Positions 10,977-22,038 of a DNA stretch of 64,000 nucleotides are shown here, in pieces (the first letter of the stretch is position 1; each line of letters starts with the position of its first letter). Below the pieces are notes generated by a model. That model was not told the origin of the DNA and did no database searches. It saw nothing but the letters and a program-made list of their open reading frames with translations. The position numbers and the translations under genes are program-made. Origin of the DNA: Actinernus sp. WN-2022 (Eukaryota; Cnidaria; Anthozoa; Actiniaria; Actinernidae); assembly GCA_030867875.1 (NCBI GenBank), contig JAOWCC010000445.1, positions 62,001 through 126,000 of the forward strand, read 5' to 3'.

Positions 10977-11249
10977 TTATATTTCGCGCTTCAATAATTT
11001 GCATAGCCAAGTCGCTGAGCCGGTCCTTTGTTCTTGTTCCCAAAATCTCTCTCCAGAGCGTGTCGACATTGCCAGCAAACATGTAGTCTCTTCGATATCA
11101 TATCCAATGAAATAATGAAGCCATACAGCTCTCAAACGCAAATCTTCAGAGTATACCCGTAAACATGCAGTCTTTTTAATATCATAACCAATGAAATAAT
11201 GAAGCCATGCAGCCGTCAAACGCAAATCTTCAGAGTACAATTTTGGCAT
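10977..11249 (-). pseudogene. Transposase N-terminal helix-turn-helix fragment, 2 repeat units (copy A)
   Basis: From the ATG at 11249 the minus strand reads MPKLYSEDLRL, then WLHYFIGYDI, then a second SEDLRLRAVWLHYFIGYDIE, continuing TTCLLAMSTRSGERFWE and QEQRTGS. The last stretch resembles the N-terminal HTH of Tc1/IS630-like transposases: helix 1, a short loop, then an M/VS-R-S recognition helix. It stops after about 90 codons and no DDE catalytic part follows, so it is a fragment. The first half is a partial repeat of 28 codons. The same fragment in copy B has 11 units. Confidence 0.65.
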
Positions 11250-11374
11250 GTTGTATAATTATTATAATCCACACAGTCTCTGAGAAAAAAATAGTTGGAA
11301 TTAAAACTTTTCCAGTCATAATGATTATTCTAGCCCAGTTTTTGAAAAGCGAGATATCCTTAAATTTTGTGACC

Positions 11375-12442
11375 TATAATAATAATAATAATATCTATAT
11401 TTAACGAGCGTAGCACGTAATAGCGAAGCTAATAAGATTGTGGCCTTCAAAGTAATACATAAACACTAGAAAACTTACAAAGTAAGAGCTAAGGTATAAA
11501 AATATAAAAATACAACAACTTACATAATAAAAACTCTAAATCTAATCTTATTACATATATTGGTAAAAATCTAGTTAAAATACTTATGACAGAGGCAAAT
11601 ATGATACTATTTCTATGTAGATACTAAAACAATTAATCTGGTATGATTACTGTACTAACAGACCTATTTAATAGTTTCGTTTAAAAAAGTATAAATATAG
11701 TATATCAATACTTGAATACCAGACTAGCCTGTCAGAAAGTCTTTTTAAAATAAGAACCAATTACAGCAAATTCAATATCCGCTCTCCGCAATGGTTGATT
11801 GAAAAGTATGTAATATTTCCTTGAAGACTAGATCTACGCACAGTTTGTTAGTCGATTTTGCATATTTCACTGAAATCACTGAAAATATGTTTGTTCCGTC
11901 AATAAGTTTGTTCCGTGAGTTTCGTCATATACTTCCTTATAGCTTAATATGTTAAATTTTCTCCTGTTTATTAACTCTTTATTAATTACTGTAAGTGGAA
12001 TATGTACACTTTGTATTAGACTAGTTTAGTTTCTTTATCTTTTTTCTAGATATATGTTGTTGTTGAATTGTAGAAATTGTAGTATTATTATGAGTGCATT
12101 TGTCACAGAAACACTCTCTGTCTACCTTTCTCTTGACCACTGTTCTTTACTAGTCTTACTGATGACGGGTTTATCGCAGTATACGCCTATTTCAAAACGG
12201 TTGTCATGGACAAACGGAAAACAACAAACGACCGAACTGGATTGTGGTTATAACTGTCCAGCTACGAGAAACGGATAAACTACGGAGTAATTCGAAAATC
12301 CATTCGCACGAGATATCATTACGGCTAAATTTCGTCCCCAAAAAAACCCAGACTTCTAACTACGACTACAATCAATTTCGGTCTGGGAATGTCACTTGTG
12401 CCCTGGACAACTTTTTTTTAAATAGATGTATATTTAACAATT
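11375..12442 (-). mobile_element. LINE-type 3' region in copy A
   Basis: A run of AAT trinucleotides followed by a TATTTAACGAG motif (11380-11410) matches the 3' terminus of the LINE at 47.2 kb and similar ends at 15.7 and 61.25 kb. This suggests the 3' part of a minus-strand retroelement reaching to about 12442. No RT motif survives. The ATG-initiated frame at 12054 is shared with copy B, but it has no recognisable domain and may be open by chance. Confidence 0.45.
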
Positions 12443-12965
12443 ATTCACCGAAGTGAAGGTGAATAGTGGTGGATAAGTTCCCTCTTGGACAAGCTACAGC
12501 AACTGAAGCTAATAGCAACTGAAATTATTTTTTGTTTCTCTATTGGTGCGTGTGAAGAACTGTGTGTCCTGATATTTTAGCCAGCACCAAATAGGTATTT
12601 TATTTTCTGTCAAATGGACAAAAACTCGGGCGAGATGATCGCTGCTTTGCTCACTGTTTGAGTATCCAATCAGAGCGCGGGAAAAGTGATATTCGCTGGT
12701 GTGGTATATACTAATAGAAAATAGTGTAAAACACCAGTGGACTATAGCTTCTCGATCCGCTGAAGGCTGAAACTGAATTGATTTATCAATCTGGTCGATA
12801 AACACTTTAAAAGGTTTTTTAATAGTATAACATATATAAGATAGATAGATTTTAACTTGAGATACAGACTGAAGATCTGAATGTTTTTAATGTATTGTAT
12901 TGCTTCTATTATTTTAGAACCCTGATGAAAAGCACTGTAAGGTGGTTCAGGCATTCTCGTTAAAT
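12443..12965. other. Intergenic, nothing recognised
   Basis: Unique sequence between copy A and the microsatellite. No coding-like frame or strong repeat was found. Confidence 0.4.
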
Positions 12966-13006
12966 ATTAGTAGTAGTTATAGTAGTAGCAGCAGTATAGC
13001 AGCACT

Positions 13007-13041
<35 letters not shown>

Positions 13042-13492
13042 TAGTAGTAATAATAGTAGTTATTACTTATAGTAGTAGCAGCAGTAGCAGCAGTAGCAGC
13101 ACTAGCAGCAGTAGCAGCAGTAGCAGCAGTAGTAGCAGCAGCAGCAGCAGCAGCAGTAGCAGCAGTAGCAGCAGCAGCAGCAGTAGCAGCAGTAGCAGCA
13201 GTAGCAGCAGTAGCAGCAGTAGCAGCAGTAGCAGCAGTAGCAGCAGTAGCAGCAGTAGCAGCAGTAGCAGCAGTAGCAGCAGTAGCAGCAGTAGCAGCAG
13301 TAGCAGCAGTAGCAGCAGTAGCAGCAGTAGCAGCAGTAGCAACAGCAGCAGCAGTAGCAGCAGCAGCAGCAGTAGTAGCAGCAGCAGCAGTAGCAGCAGT
13401 AGCAGCAGTAGCAGCAGTAGCAGCAGCAGTAGTAGTTATAGTAGTAGTAGCAGCAGCAGCAGTAGTAGTAGTAGTATCATCATCATCCCAGT
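12966..13492. repeat. AGC/AGT trinucleotide microsatellite, about 530 bp
   Basis: Imperfect (AGT)n and (AGC)n blocks, mostly organised as the 9-mer AGTAGCAGC in the centre. Every frame is open across it (poly-Ser on plus, poly-Leu on minus), so the long ORFs here are artefacts of the repeat. Confidence 0.97.
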
Positions 13493-13589
13493 TATGTGCT
13501 TACTGTAGCAACCAGTCTGCGAACAGGCTAATGGGGACTGGAGGAGGGAAAGAAGAGCCTGAATAGAAGCTATACAAATTTGAATATCC

Positions 13590-14010
13590 GTGTCGAAATT
13601 CGTATTGGTCCATTCTACGATGACTCTATCACGTGTTTGTTAATCCCTGGTCCAACTACTGAACATTGTTGGATTACACGATCCAACTGAATGAAAATGT
13701 TGGCATGGGGTGGCGGCAAAACACAGTCAAACATTTTATCAACCAACCAAACTTCTTCCAACATTTTATCAAGCAAACAATGTTGGTCCAACATGGATGA
13801 CAAGCTATGGAACAATGTTAGTCCAACATGGGATGACAAACTATGCAACAATGTTGGATCATGATGGTTCAATGTAGAGGCGTAATTAACATGTCTATAG
13901 GATCCGTGCAGGATTTTCTTCCCCCTGAACCGAGTCTAATGATGGTTCAATGTAGGGGCGTAATTCACATTTGTATAGCATCCGTGCAGGCTCTTCTTCC
14001 CCCTTTTTTA
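13590..14010. repeat. AACATTGTTGG-type repeats and a tandem duplication
   Basis: Between 13650 and 13860 the motif CAACAATGTTGG and related CCAACAT/ATGTTGG words recur in both orientations. Immediately after, a unit of about 75 bp starting ATGATGGTTCAATGTAG is present twice in tandem (about 13861-13937 and 13938-14010). Confidence 0.65.
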
Positions 14011-14156
14011 ACGCACGTTTTACGTACGCAGAGGAAACGCGACATTGAAAATCCTACCGACGGCGAACTTCTCATGCGCCGAACAGCGGCGTCTCAATCA
14101 GTAGGGCTTTTCCAGGAAACAGTCACGTGTTGATATATTACTTGAATAACCAATGA

Positions 14157-14517
14157 ATAGGCCCTTTGCAGGACCTGGTCACGTGACCATTTTAGCCTGT
14201 CAATCAAAAAAAAAATTGGCGCTATAGCAACATGGATGCCAGAAATGGGAAGAGCACGCCAAAATTAGTAAAAAGCCCATATTTTAGGATCATCTCTTTA
14301 AATCTGAAGGAATGGCAACTTACGTGCTTTGTTCATAAACTCTGTTAAATTATAGAGTTTTCAAAAAATTGCCATTCCTTCAGTTTTAAACTGAGTTTTA
14401 AACCTAAAACTTGGGATTTTTACTAATTTGGCTTGCTCTTTCCATTTCTGGCATCCATGTTGTTCTAGCGCCAAATTTGTTTGATTGACAGGCGACCAGG
14501 TCCTGCAAAGTGCCTAT
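14157..14517. mobile_element. 361-bp palindromic MITE
   Basis: Two arms of about 160 bp, starting ATAGGCCCTTTGCAGGAC, pair almost throughout around a short AT-rich loop near 14335-14345. Recognisable matching words include GGATGCCAGAAATGG/CCATTTCTGGCATCC. The palindrome could extrude as a large hairpin. No ORF. Confidence 0.8.
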
Positions 14518-14730
14518 TGCGCTCGTGATCCCATGGGAAAGGTATTACTGGATGGCAAACAAACTTCAAAAACACAGTTTTAGAAAGATTGATAATCGAT
14601 TGGAGGTGGAAAATAGCATTTACAAACCGATCTCGTACAAGTGCCTTTAAATTAATGAAGTAAGATTTTTTGCCATCCAGTACAACCGCGTGATTGCATT
14701 CCTGCAAATGGCCCATTGTGTTCGACAAGT
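14518..14730. other. Short spacer, nothing recognised
   Basis: Sequence between the palindromic MITE and the 22-bp minisatellite, with no coding signal. Confidence 0.4.
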
Positions 14731-15671
14731 TTGAATTAGGTTCGGCAGATGAATTAGGTAGGTGCGGCAAATGAATTAGGTAGGTGCGGCAAATGAATTA
14801 GGTAGGTGCGGCAAATGAATTAGGTAGGTGCGGCAAATGAATTAGGTAGGTTCGGCAGATGAATTAGGTAGGTGCGGCAAATGAATTAGGTAGGTACGGC
14901 AGATGAATTAGGTAGGTTCGGCAGATGAATTAGGTAGGTGCGGCAAATGAATTAGGTAGGTGCGGCAAATGAATTAGGTAGGTGCGGCAAATGAATTAGG
15001 TAGGTTCGGCAGATGAATTAGGTAGGTGCGGCAAATGAATTAGGTAGGTACGGCAAATGAATTAGGTAGGTACGGCAGATGAATTAGGTAGGTGCGGCAA
15101 ATGAATTAGGTAGGTGCGGCAAATGAATTAGGTAGGTGCGGCAAATGAATTTGGTAGGTGCGGCAGATGAATTAGGTAGGTGCGGCAGATGAATTAGGTA
15201 GGTGCGGCAGATGAATTTGGTAGGTGCGGCAGATGAATTAGGTAGGTGCGGCAGATGAATTAGGTAGGTGCGGCAAATGAATTAGGTAGGTGCGGCAAAT
15301 GAATTAGGTAGGTGCGGCAGATGAATTAGGTAGGTGCGGCAGATGAATTAGGTAGGTACGGCAAATGAATTAGGTAGGTGCGGCAGATGAATTAGGTAGG
15401 TGCGGCAGATGAATTAGGTAGGTGCGGCAGATGAATTAGGTAGGTGCGGCAGATGAATTAGGTAGGTGCGGCAGATGAATTAGGTAGGTGCGGCAGATGA
15501 ATTAGGTAGGTGCGGCAGATGAATTAGGTAGGTGCGGCAGATGAATTAGGTAGGTGCGGCAGATGAATTAGGTAGGTGCGGCAGATGAAAGAGGTAGGTG
15601 CGGCAAATGAATTAGGTAGGTGCGGCAGATGAATTAGGTGGGGCACACGAATTAGGTTCGACAGATGAATT
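14731..15671. repeat. 22-bp minisatellite, about 42 units
   Basis: The unit is GAATTAGGTAGGTGCGGCARAT. Variants are G, T or A before CGGC, and CAAAT or CAGAT. The left half mixes variants, whereas about 15150-15600 is nearly uniform TGCGGCAGAT. The array ends in degenerate units that run into (TTA)n at 15668. Confidence 0.97.
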
Positions 15672-15830
15672 ATTATTATTATTATTAATCAGATTGCGCA
15701 AACTAAAATTAAAACCTTTTGAAAATAATGATAATAATAACACTTTATTTAATGAGGATATGCAGATGAAGCTTAAACTTGTTTCCAATCTTGTTTCCAA
15801 TCCTCCTAACTATTATATACCAAGATAGCA
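15672..15830 (-). mobile_element. LINE 3'-end remnant
   Basis: ATT/AAT trinucleotide runs and AACACTTTATTTAATGAGG (15737-15756) match the 3' terminal signature of the LINE at 47.2 kb, in minus orientation. Only about 100 bp remains. Confidence 0.5.
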
Positions 15831-15992
15831 ACATTATAAGCCATAATAGATAATTATTTAACTACTCAAAAAAATAAGTATTACACATTATTGGGACGAT
15901 ATGAGAAACATTGATTATCAAACTCATTAATAATTCATGACGCAAAAACAAAGGAAATCACCGACCGATAAGTGATCTTTAAATCTGATAGA

Positions 15993-16203
15993 GATTTCGT
16001 CCTGATTTACATAAACTTTGGCTTCGATTTTCTCGGCCAAAATAAGTCGTATCGCCAAAATAACTGAAAACATGACTCTACATCTAGACGTTTGATAAGT
16101 AAGATAAAGAATTCGCGTCCGATCTTTATCCGATTCACAAACTCTCGTTTTCAGCTCGAGTTTGTAAATCGGATAAAGATCGGCCGCTCATCCTTTATCT
16201 ATT
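15993..16203 (+). repeat. Hairpin-repeat family, copy 1
   Basis: Begins GATTTCGTCCTGATTTACAT and ends in a hairpin whose 24-bp arms start GATCTTTATCCGATT (left) and finish AATCGGATAAAGATC (right), followed by GGCCGCTCAT and TTTATCTA. It aligns with 49236-49456 over its length; an inverted fragment lies at 24868-24931. Confidence 0.8.
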
Positions 16204-19004
16204 ACATAAAATATAAACAACTATAGCTTTAGAATTAGATAAGTAAAAACATATAATGGTCTCCATTTTCCCATCTTTCTAAGACTTCGTTATAAAATAT
16301 TAGCCAGAAATACAGGGAAGTCAAAGCTAGCGTAAATTTACGTCAAAACCCCCTGAAAAACTTTGGTTTTGAGATACTTTGTGGTCTTTGTCAAAATGTT
16401 TGTGCTGCTGAGGTCCGATCTCAAAGACATTTAAACGTAAAATGGTCAAGTGAGAGTTTGGAAAGGCCTTCCAGTCAAGGTTTCAATCCCGACCATCTGG
16501 TTTTAGCAGTGCGCGCGCATGGACAGCACATTTTAGGCACTTCGTGTGTCGTTACGTGTCCGCGTTCGCGTCGCGCATTGTATGGTGCTTCGCTTGCAGT
16601 ATGACTATACTAGGAATTATAAAATAAATAATTATTACACATAATTAAATCTACAATAATTACTTAATATAATCTGGTAAACAGGCAAAATATATACACA
16701 AATTCAAATATAAGCGAAAATGAGATTGATATAAATATAACTAATTACATTGTTCCAGGTTGTTATAGTCCAAGGATAAAAAGAGTACTTAGAAATGTTA
16801 TTATTTACACTGAGCATTGGCTCGCTCTAGGGATAAATGTTGTCCTAAAATATGTTTGGTGATTTTTCTTGGACACGCGTACCGCGCTAAAAAAAAGCAC
16901 ATCAAAAGCGCATGCGCGTGATGTTTTGCACGCTGGTCTTGAAGTACATGTACTGGCACTGATCATGTAGTACCCGGCAGTAGTGAACCCTTTTCTACAC
17001 TTTATATTTGCTTTCAAACAAGTACTTTGTAGCGTTAATGTGTTATATATCCTGCTTATCATTAGATACATACAGGTAAGTTATCGGTTGAATGAAATTA
17101 TGGAAAATTTGTTCAATTTGGTTCTGAAAGGTCTACGACCTACGCTCAACTGAGGTCAAAGAACCAATTTTCTGGTTTTTGCTTGATAAAAGTATTTGGA
17201 ACATTTCACTCTGTGCTTAAACTGCCTAAACATAAGTGCAATGATTGTTTCGAATGTTATTGAGATAGTAATGTGTGGTTAAGTATATCATTAATGTGTC
17301 CACTGGTGAAACAAGGTTCAATCTAGCTTCCATCTGCCATCTTGGACTTGGGATTCTTGAATTAAATTTAAGGAGGGAGCTTTATCCTTGCCACACTGCC
17401 CTTCCCACTACTAGTACTAGCATTGTGGTCAGATATTGGCCCATATATGTTTTAAATACAAATTCCCGTTACTCCTTTTACCCATCTCTTTTTAGTTTTA
17501 AAGGTAAATTGCTGCAGAACATCCTGCCACTTGCAAATTGGTTCATGAATAATGCATTTTCTCAAGCCTCATAAATACTACCCCAAAAGTTTCGCAAAAC
17601 CTTAACCATTTCCAACCCGAAATCATTCGTAGAATGAGTTTAAGTATACCTGAGCTATATTGGATAATTTTGCAATGTCAGTTTACATGAGAATTTCAAT
17701 ATTATTGCAAGTGTTTTTTTTAAGTAACAGGGTACAGTATTCTAGATCTGCAGGAGTACCCATCAGCAATTTTCGGCTGAATATCTGGTGGAGGTTGTCT
17801 AAACTTTTTGGTATGGCTAAAATGTACATAAAATTGTAAGAACGGTAAATGTTATGCTAAATTTTTTGGAATATCAGTGGAAAAAGTTGAATATGCTTGG
17901 CTAAAACTTTTGTATATTACAATATCACTATTACTGACACTTATTAATATGTATTCTAAACATTGAGAAACAACAAAAAAAACAGTCTCCTAGGAATTTT
18001 GGAATAATAAGTTTCACCCATATAAGGATCTGGGAAAAAGGTTACCTAACATTATTTTTCTGTCACCGATCAACAGATATCAGTCTTATAAATCTGTTTT
18101 CGTCAAGGCTTAATTACGCCACACCTAAGAATTTTCGGATGATAAAAAAAGTGCCCTAAACAGTTTGAAACAATTTAAAGTTTATGTAGGTTCACAGAAA
18201 AGATACAAATCTACCAGTACAGTTTTAAATTCATTTAATAAGCATTAAAAGTGCTAATTTAGAAGCAATCAAATGACATTTTAAAGCATTTTGTTAAAAA
18301 CTGTTGTTGGTTGCCCCTGATTCTGCCGGTACATTGTAGGCCTTAGAAAGTGACCATGTATGAGATGTGTGATTATTATATTATGGTGATTATTATAACT
18401 TGGGCCATGATAATATTACCAGCCTTAAATTTGGCTCTTTCTCTTTCCTTTTTACAGGATATTGATTTTATAGCCTGTATCTTATCTCCATCTGAACAAT
18501 AGAATTGTGCCTACCTCTTGCGCGGACTGTTACTTAAATTCATTGTGCACAGGTACGTAGGTACGTGTTGGCCGGAAAATTGGCCATCTGATAGTTGTTG
18601 GCTTCAGCTAGCACTTGAACAGAATCGAAAGTAAAAATCGAAAGTATGGATTCTATTTTGAACAATTTGAATTTTTGCTTGCTACACAGGCTTACAATGG
18701 AATTTATTATCCCGCTTGGGTGAGGTGTCGATCTTCATATGCAACCAGCACGGAAGCGCAACTGATTAGAATTACTGGCACAAGCCAAATTATAATTAAC
18801 TGTTACTTCAGTTTCACTTTCACAGCGGCGTTTTAGCGCCATTTGCCCTTAACCAGGATAAGCCTTGTTCTTCCGGTTCTTCATAGGAATCTTAAGGATA
18901 AATACACGTACATTGAAGGTATACTAAGCATTTGCCATATATATAATATGACGGTAAAAACCACATCATTCAGTTATTTTTAAGCTGCCAGTATCCGCGG
19001 ACTG
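16204..19004. other. Intergenic, no gene recognised
   Basis: Several short open frames on both strands but none with a recognisable domain or paired splice signals. A box-B-like GGTTTCAATCCCG occurs near 16479. Otherwise unique AT-rich sequence. Confidence 0.4.
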
Positions 19005-19798
19005 TGTTCTCTATTCTTACGAGTGAATCCGGTCCTTCTTTTTTCTCTAGCGTAAACGTAGTCTGAGAGGATGACAGTCTTTTCGACTTGTTCCAGTTGA
19101 CGAGTCGTGACAGGTTCAAGATATAACGCAAGAATATTAACATTACAATATATATCCCATAATGCCCTGCGTTGTATAAAAGTGGAAGTCTAGAAAGCCA
19201 CGGTAGGACCCCGCTCGGTCGCTACACTTTCCCTAGCTATTTTGATTGGCTACCCCATCCGCTGTAAAACCCAAGTCGGCATTTTGTGACGTCAGTTCCC
19301 GACATTGAAAAGCTCGACTTGATATGGGGAAATTTGCAATGTTAAAGTTCGTCAGCACCACTTGAACCAAAAGCGGAAGTTCCAGTACCGTATCCAATCT
19401 TGTGCGGATCACTTATCTGATACATTATATTCTAAGCGAAGGTAAAGGTATGTTAGTATGGTCATCAGAATATCTCATCTTTAACCGTGGATATGCGAAG
19501 CACAGGAACGAGTTATATAATAGCGAGGTACGTGGTATATGGCAAGATTATGGTAACCATTTGCTCAAATATAATGTTTGGTCTTTATTTTTTGAACGAC
19601 GAAAGCAATGCACCATTAAAGTGGCCCGAGGGTATTGCTGACAGTCGAATTGGCATCATAAAGATTCGCATTTTTCGGCGGGAAGCGTTTGGCCAACTGA
19701 TCATTGAGACCATGTATTTCCTGATATTGAAGAATAGTAAACATAAAAAAAGAATTTCAAGCTACATAACATTTTCGGAGATATAAGTGCTTTATGAT
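19005..19798 (+). repeat. Segmental duplication block 1, with TATA box
   Basis: 19005-19256 is repeated at 25583-25836, and about 19365-19550 at about 25965-26130. The remainder, 19552-19798, is repeated at 22809-23077. A TATAAAAG box lies at 19175-19182 (and 25753-25760 in the copy), so a promoter may have been duplicated. Differences are scattered substitutions and small indels. Confidence 0.85.
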
Positions 19799-19809
19799 AT
19801 ATATATATA

Positions 19810-20019
19810 TATATATACAGTCAATGCCAAAAAGGTTGTCCAGCAGAACATAATATAATACTATAATATCCATTGTTTTGGGCTATTGTCTAGACCAAGA
19901 CAATATATATATACAGTCAATGCCAAAAAGGTTGTCCAGCAGAACATAATATAATACTTTAATATCCATTGTTTTGGCCTATTGTTTTGGGTTAGTTAAT
20001 ATATATATTAACTAACCCA
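19810..20019. repeat. Two tandem units of about 95 bp plus a 30-bp palindrome
   Basis: ATATATACAGTCAATGCC begins two near-identical units (about 19808-19900 and 19903-19985). They are followed by a perfect palindrome centred on an AT run (19990-20019), GGGTTAGTTAATATA and its complement. Confidence 0.8.
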
Positions 20020-20117
20020 TGAGCTTTTAATTTGTTGGTAAGCAGTTTCAATAACTGAATCGATAGATGGAAACTGCTACAGCAAAAGAGATAAAAATGT
20101 TATCATCAAATATTATG

Positions 20118-20245
20118 TGCTGAGAAGCGTGCAATCGTGTTTTCAGTTTTCCATACATTTGCCTGTAAAAACGAGTGTAAGTCCGCGCGAAAATTTACAG
20201 ACAATGTATGGAAAACTGAAAACACAATTGCACGCTTCCCAGCAC
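20118..20245. repeat. Hairpin MITE, about 128 bp
   Basis: Arms starting GTGCTGAGAAGCGTGCAAT and ending ATTGCACGCTTCCCAGCAC pair with few mismatches, including TTTTCAGTTTTCCATACA and its complement. No ORF. Confidence 0.75.
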
Positions 20246-20935
20246 AGCTACATCCCTCATATTTCGATCAGTTAATCTTTTACCTGGTACCTTAAGTTTG
20301 TATCTGAAGAATATTTCAGAAATTCGATTTTACGGATTTTATTTGGCATCGGATTCCCATACAAACACTTTATTTCGCGACATGTTTGCACCCCTTTCAA
20401 GATGTCTGAATTAACCGCGAACTGGTCTAATACTTTGGAGTTGCTTGCCACTTGGTTTGACTTAAAATAAATACCGGCTAGTGTCCTCTTGCCTAATGGA
20501 ACTTTTGAACTCCCGAACCTCACGTATTGAAAAGTCTATAATTATATTTGTTATTGTCATAACGGTCGGCTCACACAGAATTAAAAGAGTCGCGAAATGT
20601 ACCCAAAATTCAAGTAGAGTGTGGGTTTAGAATGATAACAGCGGTGGCATAGATTGTTATAATTTCTTATTTGATACACAACGCGCGCAGTTGGGCTGTT
20701 TTTACGAATTTGGTTCTTTAGTATTAGTATGTTAGTCCGCCGTATTTAATGCTTCACTGAGTTAGCTCCAGGGATTTTTACAGCGGAAAACACATTTTAT
20801 TTGAATTTTGTCAATTGTCCGTTCGTTTGTCAGTGATCTGTCTGACCAATATTGACAAAAGTACTCAAATAGTTTACAGCCGAGGAAAGACTGAATTGAC
20901 CAAGTACATGTTACACCTCATAAACGTTTCCGATG
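20246..20935. other. Upstream region of the TRAF-like gene, nothing coding recognised
   Basis: No recognisable exon. RING and zinc-finger exons expected for a canonical TRAF were looked for by eye between 18.4 and 21.3 kb and not found. Confidence 0.4.
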
Positions 20936-20967
20936 TATAAATAGAGAGGCAGTGCATGGTGTCAGTT
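20936..20967 (+). promoter_or_regulatory. TATA box plus initiator for the TRAF-like gene
   Basis: TATAAATA at 20936-20943 is followed 28 bp downstream (first T to initiator A) by TCAGTT at 20962-20967, a textbook arthropod/invertebrate initiator. This spacing is exactly that of a focused TATA-Inr promoter. The first downstream in-frame ATG is at 21009, leaving a predicted 5' leader of about 45 nt. Confidence 0.6.
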
Positions 20968-21008
20968 TCTGTTGGTGCACGTGCAATTCAGATAAACAGG
21001 CTGTAATA

Positions 21009-21142
21009 ATGCTGTGTAAAACATCTAAGAAGTTAGACTGCAAAGTAGATAAAACAAGAGACTGGCGCTGTCAATCAAACTCGGTTTCTACGTCGCTAAG
21101 GGAACACGCTAAGCAGCGAGCTTTCATAAAATTCAAAGCTCC
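21009..21142 (+). CDS. Putative first coding exon of the TRAF-like gene
   Basis: From ATG 21009 the frame MLCKTSKKLDCKVDKTRD and on runs 44 codons plus two bases to a CC|GTAACT donor at 21143. Joining it to the acceptor at 21357 supplies the missing base and gives a continuous frame into TVLEAEMNDEM. The donor is mediocre and phase agreement alone has a one-in-three chance. Support comes mainly from the well-placed TATA/initiator just upstream. No RING or zinc-finger motif is present. If wrong, the true upstream exons are elsewhere. Confidence 0.4.
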
Positions 21143-21356
21143 GTAACTCGGAAACAAAACACCCTGTTTATGTCAACATTTTCGTATATAGATCTGTAAA
21201 ACATGTAAAATAAACACTTTGTAGATCTTACATTTCAAATTTTAGAACTTTGATGACGTCACATGAACACTGGCTGGTAAGAGTTTGATTTTTTTTTTTT
21301 TTGTCCCAATCATAAGCGAATTTATTAATAAAGATATTTTTCTTTCTTCTCATCAG

Positions 21357-22038
21357 AACTGTTTTAGAAGCGGAGATGAACGACGAAATGCATGAGAGAG
21401 AAATAGACATCTTCCGCAGACAGCTTCGCAGTATGGTATTTCGTCTGGAGATGACGATCACTCGTCTTCAGCTGCAAATATTTCTCATGGACCAAATCTT
21501 ACATCTTGAAACGGGAATCGCGTCGAGGAAGGCTTCGCTCTGCACCAGGCAGCAAACCGTGGTCAGTGATGATGGTGTCCTGCTGTGGAATATCACGAGA
21601 GTTAACAAGAAGATCCGTGATGCCCGTACTGGCAGACGTACCGTATTGTTCAGCCCGCCATTCTACACTGGTCGCTATGGGTACAAGATGTGCGCGCGCA
21701 TTTACCTTAACGGAGACGGCATGGGTCGAGGTACACACATCTCGTTGTTTTTTGTACTCATGCGCGGTGAGTACGACGCGTTACTCCGCTGGCCATTCAG
21801 ACAGAAGGTCACCTTGATGTTGTTGGATCAGGATAACGTAGAACACGTGATCGACGCGTTCAGACCTGACCCCGCCAGTCTATCATTCCAGAGACCCAGA
21901 AGTGAGATGAACCCACAAGGTACTGGCTGTCCACTCTTCTTCCCCCTGACCGACCTGCGCAACCACGCATACATCAGAGAAGATACAATGTTTGTCAAGC
22001 TCATCGTAGATTGTTCAGATCTCGCAGATGCAATGTGA
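21357..22038 (+). CDS. TRAF-family protein, terminal exon: coiled coil plus MATH (TRAF-C) domain
   Basis: A strong acceptor (CTTTCTTCTCATCAG at 21342-21356) opens an exon ending at TGA 22038. Counting from Met at 21376, residues 1-60 are a charged, leucine-rich coiled coil (TRAF-N). Residues 66-214 are a complete MATH domain: DGVLLWNI, FYTGRYGYKMCARIYLNGDG, RGTHISLFFVLMRGEYDALL, RWPFRQKVTLMLLDQ, and GCPLFFP near the end. TRAF proteins trimerise through these domains and bind cytoplasmic tails of TNF-receptor or TLR pathway partners. The sequence is closest to TRAF2/TRAF3 type. The position of the TRAF2 serine tongs reads SLS rather than SSS, so receptor-motif choice may differ. Frame is intact. 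Whether RING and zinc fingers exist upstream is unresolved; none is visible in 18.4-21.3 kb. Confidence 0.9.

Larger units (their letters stand above)
9432..12442. repeat. Duplicated 3-kb segment, copy A
   Basis: Aligns by eye almost base for base with 56547-62313 (copy B), same orientation, starting at GTTACTTTTCATGGATCC and ending at ATTTAACAATT. Copy A lacks three blocks present in B: about 1.39 kb at A10673, nine 84-bp repeat units, and about 0.62 kb at A11285. The unit contains a TIR element, a transposase-HTH fragment and a LINE-like 3' end with an (AAT)n run. It is either a composite transposon or a segmental duplication. Confidence 0.9.

Noticed and set aside
12054..12278. 74-codon ATG frame, conserved at 61921-62145
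   Set aside because: Conservation follows from the recent duplication of the whole segment; the protein has no recognisable features.
12942..13508. 188-codon poly-serine ORF (and poly-leucine ORF on the other strand)
   Set aside because: Produced by the AGC/AGT microsatellite, which is open in every frame; no flanking coding sequence.
14731..15671. CRISPR-like array
   Set aside because: Units are contiguous 22-bp repeats without unique spacers, in a eukaryotic context.
16455..16500. Possible tRNA (TGGTCAAGTGAGAG ... GGTTTCAATCCCG)
   Set aside because: Box B is degraded, spacing is short, and no cloverleaf pairing was found.
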